From a virus, in IMG/VR virus record IMGVR_UViG_3300047667_000790, positions 1 to 54,300 of that record: a stretch of 54,300 bases of DNA; one strand, given 5' to 3'. Both the position numbers and the translations under genes were made by a program. Under the pieces are notes generated by a model, which saw only the letters and a program-made list of their open reading frames with translations, made no database searches and was not told the DNA's origin. The stretch's first letter is position 1, and each line of letters opens with the position of its first letter. Below are positions 42,295-51,113 of the stretch, piece by piece.

Positions 42295-42688
42295 CCTATT
42301 GATTGCACTATCACTGTTAGGTGGTTGTTCATGGTTTGGTGGTTCAGAAATCTTACCAGAACCTATTGTTGTTACAAAGATTGAAACAGTACCTCTTCGG
42401 ATATACCAACCACCATTACCAGCCCAGATAGATATGGTTGGTATTACTTGGTTTGTCATTACTGAAGAGAATGCTGAAGAGAAATTCAAGGAAATCGAAA
42501 AGATTCTTGATGGCCAAGTAGTCATATTTGCATTAACCCCCGATGGTTATGAAAAAATGGCTGGAAACCTCCAAGAAATGCAAAGATATATCCTACAACA
42601 AAAAGAACTAATCCTATATTATCGCCATGCCACTAGTGATAGTGAAGGCACAACTGCTGCAGATTGGTTGAAAAATAATCCTGAATAA
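42281..42688 (+). CDS. Outer-membrane lipoprotein spanin (Rz1-like)
   Basis: 135 residues. MRICSLLIALSLLGGC has a lipobox LGGC with Cys16 as the lipidation site, followed by a Pro-rich region (ILPEPIVVTK, QPPLPAQ). ATG 42281 overlaps the i-spanin end by 14 bases in another frame. Longer than lambda Rz1 but a usual size for separate o-spanins. Shows that the host has an outer membrane. Confidence 0.82.
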   Translation: MRICSLLIALSLLGGCSWFGGSEILPEPIVVTKIETVPLRIYQPPLPAQIDMVGITWFVITEENAEEKFKEIEKILDGQVVIFALTPDGYEKMAGNLQEMQRYILQQKELILYYRHATSDSEGTTAADWLKNNPE

Positions 42689-42728
42689 TCAAGATATTAT
42701 CAGTTATGAACTAAGATCGTAACCGATT

Positions 42729-42736
42729 GATAAATA
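42729..42736 (+). promoter_or_regulatory. Late-promoter-like GATAAATA
   Basis: GATAAATA 31 bases before ATG 42768; first base differs from the consensus. Confidence 0.35.
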
Positions 42737-42767
42737 TATCTGAATGCCAAAAGGATTATAGTATAAC

Positions 42768-43160
42768 ATGACACTTAAAAAGTACAATGACTCCAGTGAT
42801 CTGGTTATTTTAGCTGAATATAAAGACCCATTAGACAATGAATACTTCTTTTTATTGGATGAGTCATTGAATCAAATTTCATTTGCTACTAAGAGTGTGG
42901 GTGCAGCCAAGGGGTTTAAAGACTTTCTTATGAAGCACCCGTATATGACTGGTATGGCTGTAGCTGTTGGTATGAATGCATTAGACACTTATAAGTCGAA
43001 CAAGAGGCTCACTACCCGTTTTTTCGCCACCACACAAATAGAGCGTGAAATGTATAAGAACATGTCTGAAGAATTAGCTAAGGGTGGCAACTATACTATA
43101 TTGAAGCGTGGCAAACGCGTCAAGGGTGGATGGCTTTGGGAATTAAAAAAGAAGGGTTAA
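42768..43160 (+). CDS. Hypothetical protein, 130 aa
   Basis: Contains an amphipathic/hydrophobic segment (HPYMTGMAVAVGMNALDTY) and a basic tail (LKRGKRVKGGWLWELKKKG). Weak late promoter before it. Four bases separate it from the next gene. No family recognised. Confidence 0.55.
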   Translation: MTLKKYNDSSDLVILAEYKDPLDNEYFFLLDESLNQISFATKSVGAAKGFKDFLMKHPYMTGMAVAVGMNALDTYKSNKRLTTRFFATTQIEREMYKNMSEELAKGGNYTILKRGKRVKGGWLWELKKKG

Positions 43161-43164
43161 ACAC

Positions 43165-43506
43165 ATGAGAAGCCTATTTGATATAATGGGATTGACCGAA
43201 AATAAGAAAGAAGATGAAAGAAGGGCAGTTTTCAAGGAAACAGACCCCATGTCTCCGTTCCCCAATGATACAATAACTGCCCTCCAGCGAGAAATAAATA
43301 AAGGTGCAAAGGATTTAGAAAAGGATTGGGATAATGCTTTAGAGCTTGTGGATAATAGCTTTTCTGAACTAGAAGTCCCTAAACCAAAACCCCAACAAAC
43401 AAAACGATGGGAACAGTATAATGTTCTTATCGCAACTGCCGTCAACGACCTATATGAAGCACGTGGGTTAGAAGGTAGTTGGAGAACTACCAAAACTAAT
43501 AAATAG
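43165..43506 (+). CDS. Hypothetical protein, 113 aa
   Basis: Helical and charged, with a Pro/Lys linker (VPKPKPQQTKRW) and a C-terminal helix. Lies directly before a large putative structural gene. No family recognised. Confidence 0.55.
   Translation: MRSLFDIMGLTENKKEDERRAVFKETDPMSPFPNDTITALQREINKGAKDLEKDWDNALELVDNSFSELEVPKPKPQQTKRWEQYNVLIATAVNDLYEARGLEGSWRTTKTNK
43498..43505 (+). promoter_or_regulatory. Late-promoter-like AATAAATA
   Basis: AATAAATA at the end of the previous gene, 21 bases before ATG 43527. Confidence 0.35.
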
Positions 43507-43526
43507 AATATAACGAGGTTACTACT

Positions 43527-45593
43527 ATGAACAAAGACATTTTACGGTTGCTTGAACTATCTGGACAGAAAGAGAAAAGCATCACTGTTAGTAAATTATA
43601 CGAAGGCTATAAGGTTAACCCTGCTGCCGACGAAGATGGTATGGATGCCATTAAAGGTCTTGAAGGACCATTCCGAATGAAGAATGGTCGTGTTGTATAC
43701 TATGACCCGAAAGAGGGCAAGTACTATGATAGACGTACTGATATGTATTTGTCAAGGGAAGAAGCAGCTGCTCTACATGAAGCTGGCACACAATTCAATG
43801 AAGGGGTTATCCTCCATGCTACTGGCGAAGATAAATCAATATCTCTACGTTTAGAAGCCATGTTGGGTATGCTGCAAGTGGCATCTGTATTACATAACAA
43901 TGGTTATGATAATTTTGAAGTAACTGATGCTGATGGTAAGCGTGCACCAATTAAAGTTGATGACCTTTATAAAGTTGTTGAAGAATCTGATTCACCTGAC
44001 GTAGAAAATGTATATGAAATGTCTAAGAATGAAAGAAAACCAAACGAAAAAGAAAGTAGGGAAATGATTAAGGATTGTATTACTCAGCACCTGAAAAGAA
44101 TGCCATACACCACGGCAGTGTCTCAATCATACGAGTTGTCCATGACTTATTTTGTTGACAGTGGCTTTTATGACCTAGATACGTTCCAAGGTATGTTCGA
44201 TGAGGTAGTTGATGACATTGGTGATGTGGATGGTGAACATCCACTAGATTATCAACATCGCCTTAAGTCTGAAGGTGTTGCAAAGGGTCGCCCAAGTGAT
44301 CTTAAGCATACTGGTGGTCTATCACAAGCTACTAACCAAAGTGAAAAGAAAGCCCTTAAAGCTAAAGAACGTCAACAGGGTAAGGAAGCTGCAAAGGTTA
44401 CAGAAGGTGATAAATCTGACTATTCTTCATGGAAAGAAAGTGTTAGTAAAAAGCATGGTTCTGAAAAGATATCATTTTTTGGTGATGAAAAAGACCTTGC
44501 CGGTGCAACTGTAACTGTTGATGGTAAGAAGAAATCTGTAGGTACATGGGACGGTACTAAGGGTGTAGTTCATGAATCAGCCCAAGACATCGTTGAAGCT
44601 ACAAAACCAAGTGCAGAATTGATATCTAATGCTGCTGATAAATTAAAAAGTAAATTGGTTGGTGATAAAGTAGACCCTAAGGCTGGTATTCGTAGAGAAC
44701 CAACTAAGCCTAATGCTACCACAAAGGTTGTAGACTCGTCACGTGATGTAGTTGAAGGTGAAGATGAAACAGCACCAGCATTTGCAAAGGGTGATAGTGT
44801 TATGTACAAAGACTCTAAAAAGGTAGTGGTTGTGGCAGACGGCCCAGCTAATATGGTAGGCATCTCAGATAAAGCTGATGGTAAGGTCGATATGGTTAAA
44901 TCTTGCGATTTGACCAAAGCTACCACATCAGTTGAAGAAGCTGCAGCAAGAATAATGGAGCTAAGCAAGGGTACACTACGTAACTATATTGACAAAGCTA
45001 CTACTTCACAAATGTATAAGGATGAGGACAATGCAGACCGGGATCATAGGCGAGGTAGGGGTAGTGTAGCTAAAACAAAACAACCACAACATTACCGTGA
45101 CTCTAAGCAAACACGTGAGAAGGGTATCGGTGCTGCAAGTGTTAAGGTAGCTCGTAAAGACAGAGAAGATATGCGTGCAAGGGCTAATGAGGGTAACGTG
45201 AGTGAGGCAATGATGGCATCACCTGCTAACCTATTCATTAACAGTGATCTACCAGCCAACGCTGTAGATGATGCTGATCTAAAGGGTGAGCGTACTGGCC
45301 AGAAGGACCGAACAACTGTTAAAAATAAAGTCCCTAAGGAAGTTATTGGTGCTATCAAAAAGAGAGTAGCCGAAATTAAAAAATCTATTGAAAGATATGA
45401 TGATAAGGGATATAATGATCTAAGTGTTAAAGAGAATGCAGTTGATGCTCTTGAGCAAATTAGTGACAATCTGGCCCGTGGAGATCATGAAGGTTTCATG
45501 GAAGCGCAAATGTTCTTCCTAACCCTAATGAGTCCAATATGGGATCTGTTTCCTGCGCAGGTAGTAAATTATCTAGCAAAGGGATCTGAATAA
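43527..45593 (+). CDS. Large putative virion protein, 688 aa
   Basis: Lys/Glu/Asp/Ala-rich and mostly helical or disordered, with folded-looking parts at residues 1-150 (ILRLLELSGQKEK; FRMKNGRVVYYDPKEGKYYDRR) and at the C-terminus. Composition is like internal head or core proteins that are cut by a prohead protease, but no family is recognised. A strong terminator follows. Confidence 0.55.
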   Translation: MNKDILRLLELSGQKEKSITVSKLYEGYKVNPAADEDGMDAIKGLEGPFRMKNGRVVYYDPKEGKYYDRRTDMYLSREEAAALHEAGTQFNEGVILHATGEDKSISLRLEAMLGMLQVASVLHNNGYDNFEVTDADGKRAPIKVDDLYKVVEESDSPDVENVYEMSKNERKPNEKESREMIKDCITQHLKRMPYTTAVSQSYELSMTYFVDSGFYDLDTFQGMFDEVVDDIGDVDGEHPLDYQHRLKSEGVAKGRPSDLKHTGGLSQATNQSEKKALKAKERQQGKEAAKVTEGDKSDYSSWKESVSKKHGSEKISFFGDEKDLAGATVTVDGKKKSVGTWDGTKGVVHESAQDIVEATKPSAELISNAADKLKSKLVGDKVDPKAGIRREPTKPNATTKVVDSSRDVVEGEDETAPAFAKGDSVMYKDSKKVVVVADGPANMVGISDKADGKVDMVKSCDLTKATTSVEEAAARIMELSKGTLRNYIDKATTSQMYKDEDNADRDHRRGRGSVAKTKQPQHYRDSKQTREKGIGAASVKVARKDREDMRARANEGNVSEAMMASPANLFINSDLPANAVDDADLKGERTGQKDRTTVKNKVPKEVIGAIKKRVAEIKKSIERYDDKGYNDLSVKENAVDALEQISDNLARGDHEGFMEAQMFFLTLMSPIWDLFPAQVVNYLAKGSE

Positions 45594-45618
45594 TTAATAG
45601 TTAATAATTGTTCATACC

Positions 45619-45643
45619 AAAGGGGACTACATGTCCCCTTTTT
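45619..45643 (+). terminator. Rho-independent terminator
   Basis: AAAGGGGAC and GTCCCCTTT pair over 9 bp around a TACAT loop, followed by Ts; 25 bases after the 688-aa gene. Its 3' side is close to the ribosome site of the next gene. Confidence 0.85.
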
Positions 45644-45655
45644 ATTGAGGTAAAT

Positions 45656-45823
45656 ATGTACGTTTGTTTTTGTGGTGATAAGACGGAAGAAGAAATCATA
45701 GAGTCCATACACTCTGGAAACAACACTATGGAAGCACTCATGTGTGAATTAGATGTTGGGACTGGTTGTGGGTCTTGCAGGTATTTAGTAGAACGAATAC
45801 TACAAACAGCAGTTACTTCTTAG
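45656..45823 (+). CDS. Bfd-like [2Fe-2S] ferredoxin, 55 aa
   Basis: MYVCFCGDKTEEEIIESI ... GTGCGSCRYLVE: four Cys (C4, C6, C38, C41) in the C-x-C-x31-C-x2-C pattern of bacterioferritin-associated ferredoxin (and of the BFD-like domain in NirB/NifU). Bacterial Bfd of about 64-73 aa binds a [2Fe-2S] cluster and helps release iron from bacterioferritin. ATG 45656 has TGAGG before it; the upstream frame to TTG 45608 runs through the terminator. No iron gene is nearby. The redox partner is unknown. Confidence 0.8.
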   Translation: MYVCFCGDKTEEEIIESIHSGNNTMEALMCELDVGTGCGSCRYLVERILQTAVTS

Positions 45824-46376
45824 TATTAGATATTAAACTGCTAATTAGCCTATTCTTCTTCCTTGATTCATTAAGTTCTTTAAGCTGGCGAGTTTCTTCA
45901 AATAGCTTAAGAAACTTTACCTTTTCATTAGCATAATATTCTTCTTGTAGTTCTTTCTTAGACTTAGAAGATAGTGGTTCTTTCTCTTTCTCTTTTGTTT
46001 TGGATAGAAGTGCTTTTATTTTATCATTGATATCCTTCTTGCGAGTAGCCTCGAATATAATACTATTTGAAGACTCTTTAAACAACCCTGCATTTTTAGA
46101 ATTACTTTCAAATATAGGGTCAGTGTTTTTAAACACTTTATACTGTTCGGATATGGCTAGGTCAGAACCACCAAAGGCTTTAAACAAATATACCTTAGAT
46201 TTGTCATAGTTATCAAATTCAAATTCATATATACCGTCTTTAACTTCTTCCATGCCAAGCTTATCCACTACCAGAACACTTGAATCGTCCAGTGTTTCCC
46301 ATACTTGGATAGTTGGTGCAAGACCAGTAGCCGGTGCATCGCCAATTGTAAATGAAGCTGATATGATTTTCTTCAT
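45813..46376 (-). CDS. Hypothetical protein with N-terminal beta domain, 187 aa
   Basis: Residues 1-80 (ISASFTIGDAPATGLAPTIQVWE; GIYEFEFDNYDKSKVYLFKAFGG) look like a small beta-sandwich that I recall from phage tail or fibre-linked proteins; residues 100-187 are a Lys/Glu-rich coiled coil. A minus-strand late promoter lies upstream. Overlaps the Bfd-like gene end by 11 bases. Confidence 0.6.
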   Translation of the reverse strand: MKKIISASFTIGDAPATGLAPTIQVWETLDDSSVLVVDKLGMEEVKDGIYEFEFDNYDKSKVYLFKAFGGSDLAISEQYKVFKNTDPIFESNSKNAGLFKESSNSIIFEATRKKDINDKIKALLSKTKEKEKEPLSSKSKKELQEEYYANEKVKFLKLFEETRQLKELNESRKKNRLISSLISNTKK

Positions 46377-46394
46377 AGTTCCCTCTGTTAATAC

Positions 46395-46402
46395 TATTTA
46401 TA
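46395..46402 (-). promoter_or_regulatory. T4-type late promoter, minus strand
   Basis: TATTTATA on plus (TATAAATA on minus), 19 bases before ATG 46376. The remainder of 46377-46496 holds a TATAAT at 46439-46444 on the plus strand without a clear -35. Confidence 0.6.
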
Positions 46403-46496
46403 CTATTGTTATTTATCAAAGTATCTGTTATACTTGCATATAATAAATTGTAACTAAAGAGCGGGTTCTTATCTCTTTTTATTTTAAAGGATACCA

Positions 46497-47042
46497 ATGG
46501 AAGTATTTAACAGTAATAAATGGAAATTAAGATTTTTGCGAATGGCATATCAGTCAGCAGCATGGTCTAAGGACACATCAACACAGGTTGGTGCATGTAT
46601 CGTAACCCCAGACGGCAAGCCAAGGTCATTTGGATTTAATGGGATACCAGTGGGCATAGACGATGATGTGCCAGAACGTTATGAAAGACCAGAGAAATAT
46701 AACTGGTTTGAGCATGCTGAACGTAATGCAATATACTTGGCAGAAAGATCATTGAGTGGTTGTATATTATTTGTTACCCACTTACCCTGCCCAGATTGTA
46801 TGCGAGGTATAATTCAGTCTGGTATAACATCAGTGGTTGTTGACAAGTTTAATGGTGGCGGGCTTAGAACTAGTGACTTTTGGGATGATAAGGCTAAGAT
46901 AACATTCACTATGATGGATGAGGCTAAAATAAATGTTGACTTCATATACTCTGATGTTAAACTTGAACGAATCGGAACTGAGCTATTTGTAGTACCTCGA
47001 ATGGAGGGAGAATGGATGGAGATGGCAATAAATGAAACTTGA
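46497..47042 (+). CDS. dCMP deaminase-like
   Basis: 181 residues (T4 Cd: 193). Zinc cytidine/deoxycytidylate deaminase motifs HAE (H73, E75) and PCPDC (C98, C101), plus the early DTSTQVGACIV strand. Converts dCMP to dUMP to feed dTTP synthesis; pairs with DHFR at 51594. Overlaps the kinase gene by 11 bases. A -10-like TATAAT lies 52 bases upstream. Confidence 0.9.
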   Translation: MEVFNSNKWKLRFLRMAYQSAAWSKDTSTQVGACIVTPDGKPRSFGFNGIPVGIDDDVPERYERPEKYNWFEHAERNAIYLAERSLSGCILFVTHLPCPDCMRGIIQSGITSVVVDKFNGGGLRTSDFWDDKAKITFTMMDEAKINVDFIYSDVKLERIGTELFVVPRMEGEWMEMAINET

Positions 47043-47526
47043 TAATGTAAAAACGAATCCAGAAATAATTGTGATGGTTGGTCTTCCCGGCAGTGGAAAA
47101 AGTACATGGCGGGATAATTTTCTTTCTGACAAATCATACGTTATTGTTTCCAGTGATGATGAGATAGAAGCGATGGCAGCTGCTGATGGGACTGACTATA
47201 ACAGAGGCTTTCAGAACTATATTGGTAAAGCCACAGCAATTAGTCAGCAAAAGTTTAAAGAAGCAGTAAATACCCATAAGAACATCATTTGGGATCAAAC
47301 TAACCTGAACCCAAAGAAAAGGAAAGGGATATTACAACAAGTGCCAAAGCATTATAAAAAGATTGCAGTTGTATTTGAAGTTGATCCTGATGAGCTACAA
47401 TCTAGGTTAGATAAACGTGAAAAGAGTACGGGTAAGAGAATACCTTCCAATGTAATGCAAAGCATGGCCAAAAGCTATGTTAAGCCATCACGGGCAGAGG
47501 GGTTCGATGAAGTAATAATTGCATAG
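47032..47526 (+). CDS. Polynucleotide kinase-like (5' kinase domain)
   Basis: 164 residues. Walker A GLPGSGKST (17-25), SSDDEIEAM, IIWDQTNLNPKKR and VFEVDPDELQSRLDKRE match the N-terminal kinase domain of T4 Pnkp. Unlike T4, the phosphatase domain is absent; a HAD phosphatase is encoded separately at 49683. Likely repairs 5' ends of nicked RNA or DNA. Confidence 0.85.
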   Translation: MKLDNVKTNPEIIVMVGLPGSGKSTWRDNFLSDKSYVIVSSDDEIEAMAAADGTDYNRGFQNYIGKATAISQQKFKEAVNTHKNIIWDQTNLNPKKRKGILQQVPKHYKKIAVVFEVDPDELQSRLDKREKSTGKRIPSNVMQSMAKSYVKPSRAEGFDEVIIA

Positions 47527-47537
47527 GAGCATAGGAC

Positions 47538-48152
47538 ATGTTAATCAGGAAGGAAGACAACTATAATGTAACCGGAGAATCTGTAAATCAACTACCGTTG
47601 ATTTTAGCATTGAATTCTGGTGGGGAACCACTTAATTGGATTACATATCAGGATAGTGCTTTCTATTCAGCTAAGGGGAAAATCCTATGGCAGACTGGTA
47701 AGTATGAAGTGCTTCTACGTGGTGGTACTAATGCTGCAACAGGTAAGCAGTCTACTCTAATGGTAGACACTATTGTTGCGTTAGACAATAACACTAGTCC
47801 ATCAAAGTATCGTAGGGACACACCTGCACTAATCAACCGTGAGTTGTTTGCACGTGACAGGCACCTGTGTGCTTACTGTGGGAACAAGTATAACTTAGCT
47901 AAGCTAACACGTGACCACGTTTTGCCACGCTCTAAGAACGGCCCAGACGTGTGGGAGAACGTTGTTACTGCATGCCGTACCTGTAATCAGAGAAAGGATG
48001 ATAGGACGCCTGAACAGGCTAAGATGGCGCTGTTGTACATACCATATGTACCATCATACAATGAGACATTGATTCTTAAAAATAGAAATATTTTAGATGA
48101 TCAAATGACATATTTGATGAAGGGTGTTTCAAAGCACAGTAGGTTGCATTAA
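47538..48152 (+). CDS. HNH endonuclease
   Basis: 204 residues. The C-terminal half has RDRHLCAYCGNKYN, RDHVLPRSKNGPDVWENVV and CRTCNQRK: the beta-beta-alpha-metal HNH site with two CxxC zinc pairs. The N-terminal 100 residues are a separate domain found with such HNH enzymes in phages and bacteria, from memory. Could be a free-standing homing endonuclease or a packaging/degradation nuclease. Ends just before a terminator. Confidence 0.88.
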   Translation: MLIRKEDNYNVTGESVNQLPLILALNSGGEPLNWITYQDSAFYSAKGKILWQTGKYEVLLRGGTNAATGKQSTLMVDTIVALDNNTSPSKYRRDTPALINRELFARDRHLCAYCGNKYNLAKLTRDHVLPRSKNGPDVWENVVTACRTCNQRKDDRTPEQAKMALLYIPYVPSYNETLILKNRNILDDQMTYLMKGVSKHSRLH

Positions 48153-48160
48153 ATAACGGG

Positions 48161-48181
48161 GGGGCTTTTAGGCCCCTTTTT
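48161..48181 (+). terminator. Rho-independent terminator
   Basis: GGGGC (48161-48165), TTTTAG loop, GCCCC (48172-48176), T5 tract; 9 bases after the HNH stop. Confidence 0.85.
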
Positions 48182-48212
48182 ATTGCTTTATTTTTATTTA
48201 GGCCCATATTCG

Positions 48213-48241
48213 TTGCCTTATTGTTACCATTATGTTATACT
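48213..48241 (+). promoter_or_regulatory. Sigma70-type promoter
   Basis: TTGCCT (48213-48218), 17-base spacer, TATACT (48236-48241); 24 bases before ATG 48265. Confidence 0.6.
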
Positions 48242-48264
48242 TGTCGGAGAAAAAAGGAAACTAT

Positions 48265-49068
48265 ATGAGCTTTAAAGTATACGGTGGGTTGAAACTAGAA
48301 GGAATAACTACATTAGAAGATTCCTTTAAGTTTATTGAGACAGTAAGAGGATTAACTGAAGTCTGGGTAGAGAAGAGAGTAGCCCACGACATTAAAGTAT
48401 TAGCATGTTTAATACACGATATGTACCATTGTGTTGGGATTAATATTTTAGAAGGTGATGAAAGCGTAAGCAATGATGAAAGTCCATTGCTAGCTGCAAC
48501 AACAAAAATATTTGAAGGTAATCGTTCTGCACCATCCCATGAAACTGAGTATGTTTTATCCTTAGGATTTCATAAGGATGCGGTTGTTGCCATTCCATTC
48601 TTTCCAGAAGACAGTGCTATACCCGAATTATTAGAACTACCAAACGTTAATGAGTTTGGATATTGGGACAACGTTGATCCACTAGAGGGTGTCCCTTATG
48701 ATGAGTGGGAATTGCGTGGTAAAATTTGGAATGAGGTTTTACACGGTTCTGGTATCCCAGCAGAAACTATGCTTACTGTTAGACTAGCAGATTCAAAATA
48801 TCTAGTTCCAAGAGATGAGTTTATGGCAGACATAACATCTGTTGAAAACAGAACCAAGTCATTGGTAATGAATATAGCATATGATAGAGCATATAAACTA
48901 TTAGAAAAAGTAGATAACATACCTGCCGATCAGTTCTCGCGATATCTACAGAAAACTGCAGCAAATGCAATCGAAGATATTAAAAAAGAAATTGATGGAA
49001 AATTAAATGAAAAACTCACAATGAAAGATTTAGAGAAACCACTTACAGGAGAAGCAAATGACGCATAA
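48265..49068 (+). CDS. Hypothetical protein, 267 aa
   Basis: ATG 48265 follows AAAAGGAAA and is preferred to an in-frame TTG/ATG at 48232, which lies within the promoter. N-terminal alpha/beta part (SFKVYGGLKLEGITTLED), His/Cys in LIHDMYHCVG, helical C-terminal 90 residues. First gene of an operon with MazG-like and HAD genes; overlaps the MazG-like gene by 11 bases. No family recognised. Confidence 0.6.
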   Translation: MSFKVYGGLKLEGITTLEDSFKFIETVRGLTEVWVEKRVAHDIKVLACLIHDMYHCVGINILEGDESVSNDESPLLAATTKIFEGNRSAPSHETEYVLSLGFHKDAVVAIPFFPEDSAIPELLELPNVNEFGYWDNVDPLEGVPYDEWELRGKIWNEVLHGSGIPAETMLTVRLADSKYLVPRDEFMADITSVENRTKSLVMNIAYDRAYKLLEKVDNIPADQFSRYLQKTAANAIEDIKKEIDGKLNEKLTMKDLEKPLTGEANDA

Positions 49069-49681
49069 AGATTTTCAAACATTAGCAATTAGAACGGAAT
49101 CAATCGTAGATAGTATCGAGTCAACTGAGCTTGACTTGCAAGTGTTCGAGGATGCATTATCCGCAGCAGTGAACATCATTGATGTGCTAGATGTTTATAA
49201 AAAGAGTTTATTTTACGGCAAAGATTTAGACAAAGAAAAGATTCTTACGAAGTTAGCAGTTGCTCAAGGGGATATAGAAGATGCACTGGCTGGTATTATT
49301 GAGTCAAGGCGCATACGAGATGATATACAAGTAGGGGTTGAGCTAAGCATTGATCCTAGGGTATTCCATGCAATCTTGGGAACTATCACTGAGCATGGTG
49401 AGATTGCCCATGCATTACTGACTGGCATGAACAGTGAGGATGGAATTGACCTTGTTAACATGTGTGAAGAGTTAGGTGATTCTGATTGGTATAAGGCATT
49501 GTTCTATGAAGCCACTGGAATTGGTTGGGGCGATGTACAAGCAATGATTATTAAGAAGTTAGAATTACGGTACAGTGATAAGATCTTTACTAAAGAAGAA
49601 GCCGAAAGTCGGGATTTAGTTGCTGAGCGCCAATTACTACATGATGCTATTAATGAAGCAATAGCTGAGTATACAGCATAA
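49058..49681 (+). CDS. MazG-like nucleotide pyrophosphohydrolase
   Basis: 207 residues. The second half shows EHGEIAHALLTG, CEELGDSDWYKALFYEATGIGWGDV and KLELRYSDKIFTKEEAESRDLVAER, i.e. the ExxE...ExxD acidic metal site of the all-alpha NTP-PPase superfamily and its following 'KLxxRYP.KF...A..R....E' end. These enzymes hydrolyse (d)NTPs or (p)ppGpp-type alarmones to monophosphates. The N-terminal 95 residues are extra helices. Confidence 0.75.
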   Translation: MTHKDFQTLAIRTESIVDSIESTELDLQVFEDALSAAVNIIDVLDVYKKSLFYGKDLDKEKILTKLAVAQGDIEDALAGIIESRRIRDDIQVGVELSIDPRVFHAILGTITEHGEIAHALLTGMNSEDGIDLVNMCEELGDSDWYKALFYEATGIGWGDVQAMIIKKLELRYSDKIFTKEEAESRDLVAERQLLHDAINEAIAEYTA

Positions 49682-49682
49682 T

Positions 49683-50273
49683 ATGCCACCTAAAATGGAC
49701 AAACCTGTCATAGTGTTTGATTTAGATGATACTCTAATTGACTTGAAGACTGAACTATATACGGCACTACATACTGACTTTGGTAAGGATAGAGTGCCAC
49801 ATTGGTCATTGTGGGACACCCACAATGTTGAAAATATTGTGGGGATAGGCGTAAAAGAATTTATTAAGTGCTCTGTTAAGCATGAAATATATTTAACAGC
49901 TAAGCCTAATATTTTCGCTAAGCCTATGTTAAAGGATTTATCTGCGAGGGGATATCATGTTGTTATTCTAACAGCACGTGGTGGGTTTGTCCCTAAGGCA
50001 TTTGAGAAGACGGAAAAATACTTAGCAGACCATGATCTTGTATGTGACGAACTGATTATTAGTAACATTGGTGAAAACAAAATGGACAGTCTAACAAAGT
50101 TTGATAATATAAAATGCACAGTTGATGATAGTGCCAAGAACTGTAAAGATATGTTGGCGTCAGGTAAGGTTGAGCATGTATTTCTACATGCTCTCCCCAA
50201 TAACGTTAATAGCTTAGAGTATATACGGATACATAATTTGTATCAAATATATCCTTACCTTGGGTTATCTTGA
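49683..50273 (+). CDS. HAD-family phosphatase
   Basis: 196 residues. VFDLDDTLID (D13, D15) is HAD motif I; VVILTARGG is motif II (Thr); a Lys follows (NKMDSLTKF) and TVDDSAKNC is motif IV. Fits 5'(3')-deoxynucleotidases or the 3'-phosphatase part of Pnkp. It may complete end repair with the kinase at 47032. Starts 1 base after the MazG-like stop; overlaps the minus-strand phoH gene by 19 bases. Confidence 0.82.
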   Translation: MPPKMDKPVIVFDLDDTLIDLKTELYTALHTDFGKDRVPHWSLWDTHNVENIVGIGVKEFIKCSVKHEIYLTAKPNIFAKPMLKDLSARGYHVVILTARGGFVPKAFEKTEKYLADHDLVCDELIISNIGENKMDSLTKFDNIKCTVDDSAKNCKDMLASGKVEHVFLHALPNNVNSLEYIRIHNLYQIYPYLGLS

Positions 50274-51046
50274 TCGAAATCTTCCATGGCACATATCCAA
50301 GCTTTAACAAATTCACTACGAACAATATCTTCTTTCTTGAACACAATTTCATCAAAGTTGGGTATTGTTCTAGCGATTTGTAAAAACCGCTCCATACCGG
50401 ATTTATCATTTCCAGATTTATACAAATCTGTTTGTATCTGGTCACCGACTATAAGTAGGTTAGAGTCGTCACCCACTCTAGTAATTACCGAATTCAATTC
50501 CCAAAAATTAAGGTTTTGTACTTCATCGACAATAATTACGGCATCGTCCCAGTTAAGGCCACGAACAAAAGATGTTGGCATGAATTCAATAATACCAGCT
50601 TCTTTAAGGTTATCATAACTGTTGTTGTTTCCCATTAGGAATCCTACAATATCCCTATATGGTGCTTCGTATGGTTCAAGTTTCTCGGAAACTGTACCCG
50701 GAAGGTGTCCTAATTCTCTTGTGGAGACTGCACTGCGTACAATGATTATGCGTTGCTGTGGTTGTTCTTTTGATAAAACATCAGTTAGTGCTAGGTACAT
50801 TGCTGCTAATGTTTTTCCTGTACCGGCTGAACCATTTGCAATAATGTGGTTGCCGTTATAATATGATTCAAACATTTCTTTTTGTGGGGGGTTGAGCGGG
50901 TTTATTACTTTTAGATCGTGGAGTGACCATGACTTTTTTCTTCGTTGTTCGGTCATAGCCATACCGTTATTTACAAGGCCACTTTTTAGGAGTTTAAGTT
51001 CGTATTCTTTATGGCCAACAGCCTTTGCTTGTTTTTTTCGTGACAT
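50255..51046 (-). CDS. phoH: PhoH-like P-loop ATPase
   Basis: 263 residues. Walker A GSAGTGKT (72-79), IIIVRSAVSTRELGHLPG, AVIIVDEVQNL (Walker B) and LLIVGDQIQTDL are the hallmark motifs of PhoH/PhoH2 helicase-ATPases, frequent in marine phages; the biochemical role in infection is unsettled, with RNA helicase activity reported for relatives. Preceded by GGAGAC ribosome site. On the minus strand, transcribed away from the DHFR operon. Confidence 0.9.
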   Translation of the reverse strand: MSRKKQAKAVGHKEYELKLLKSGLVNNGMAMTEQRRKKSWSLHDLKVINPLNPPQKEMFESYYNGNHIIANGSAGTGKTLAAMYLALTDVLSKEQPQQRIIIVRSAVSTRELGHLPGTVSEKLEPYEAPYRDIVGFLMGNNNSYDNLKEAGIIEFMPTSFVRGLNWDDAVIIVDEVQNLNFWELNSVITRVGDDSNLLIVGDQIQTDLYKSGNDKSGMERFLQIARTIPNFDEIVFKKEDIVRSEFVKAWICAMEDFDQDNPR

Positions 51047-51098
51047 ATTAATGTCTCCATGTTGTAGGTTAGTTTTTGTTCGTTACTGCTACGGTATA

Positions 51099-51113
51099 TT
51101 ACGAATCAGGCAT
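51099..51113 (-). CDS. Possible 4-codon leader ORF (MPDS) before phoH
   Basis: On the minus strand a very strong Shine-Dalgarno AGGAGGTGA (51127-51119) stands 5 bases before ATG, which reads four codons then TAA. The phoH ATG follows 52 bases on with its own site. Same layout as the mini-ORF at 5429. Confidence 0.3.
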   Translation of the reverse strand: MPDS

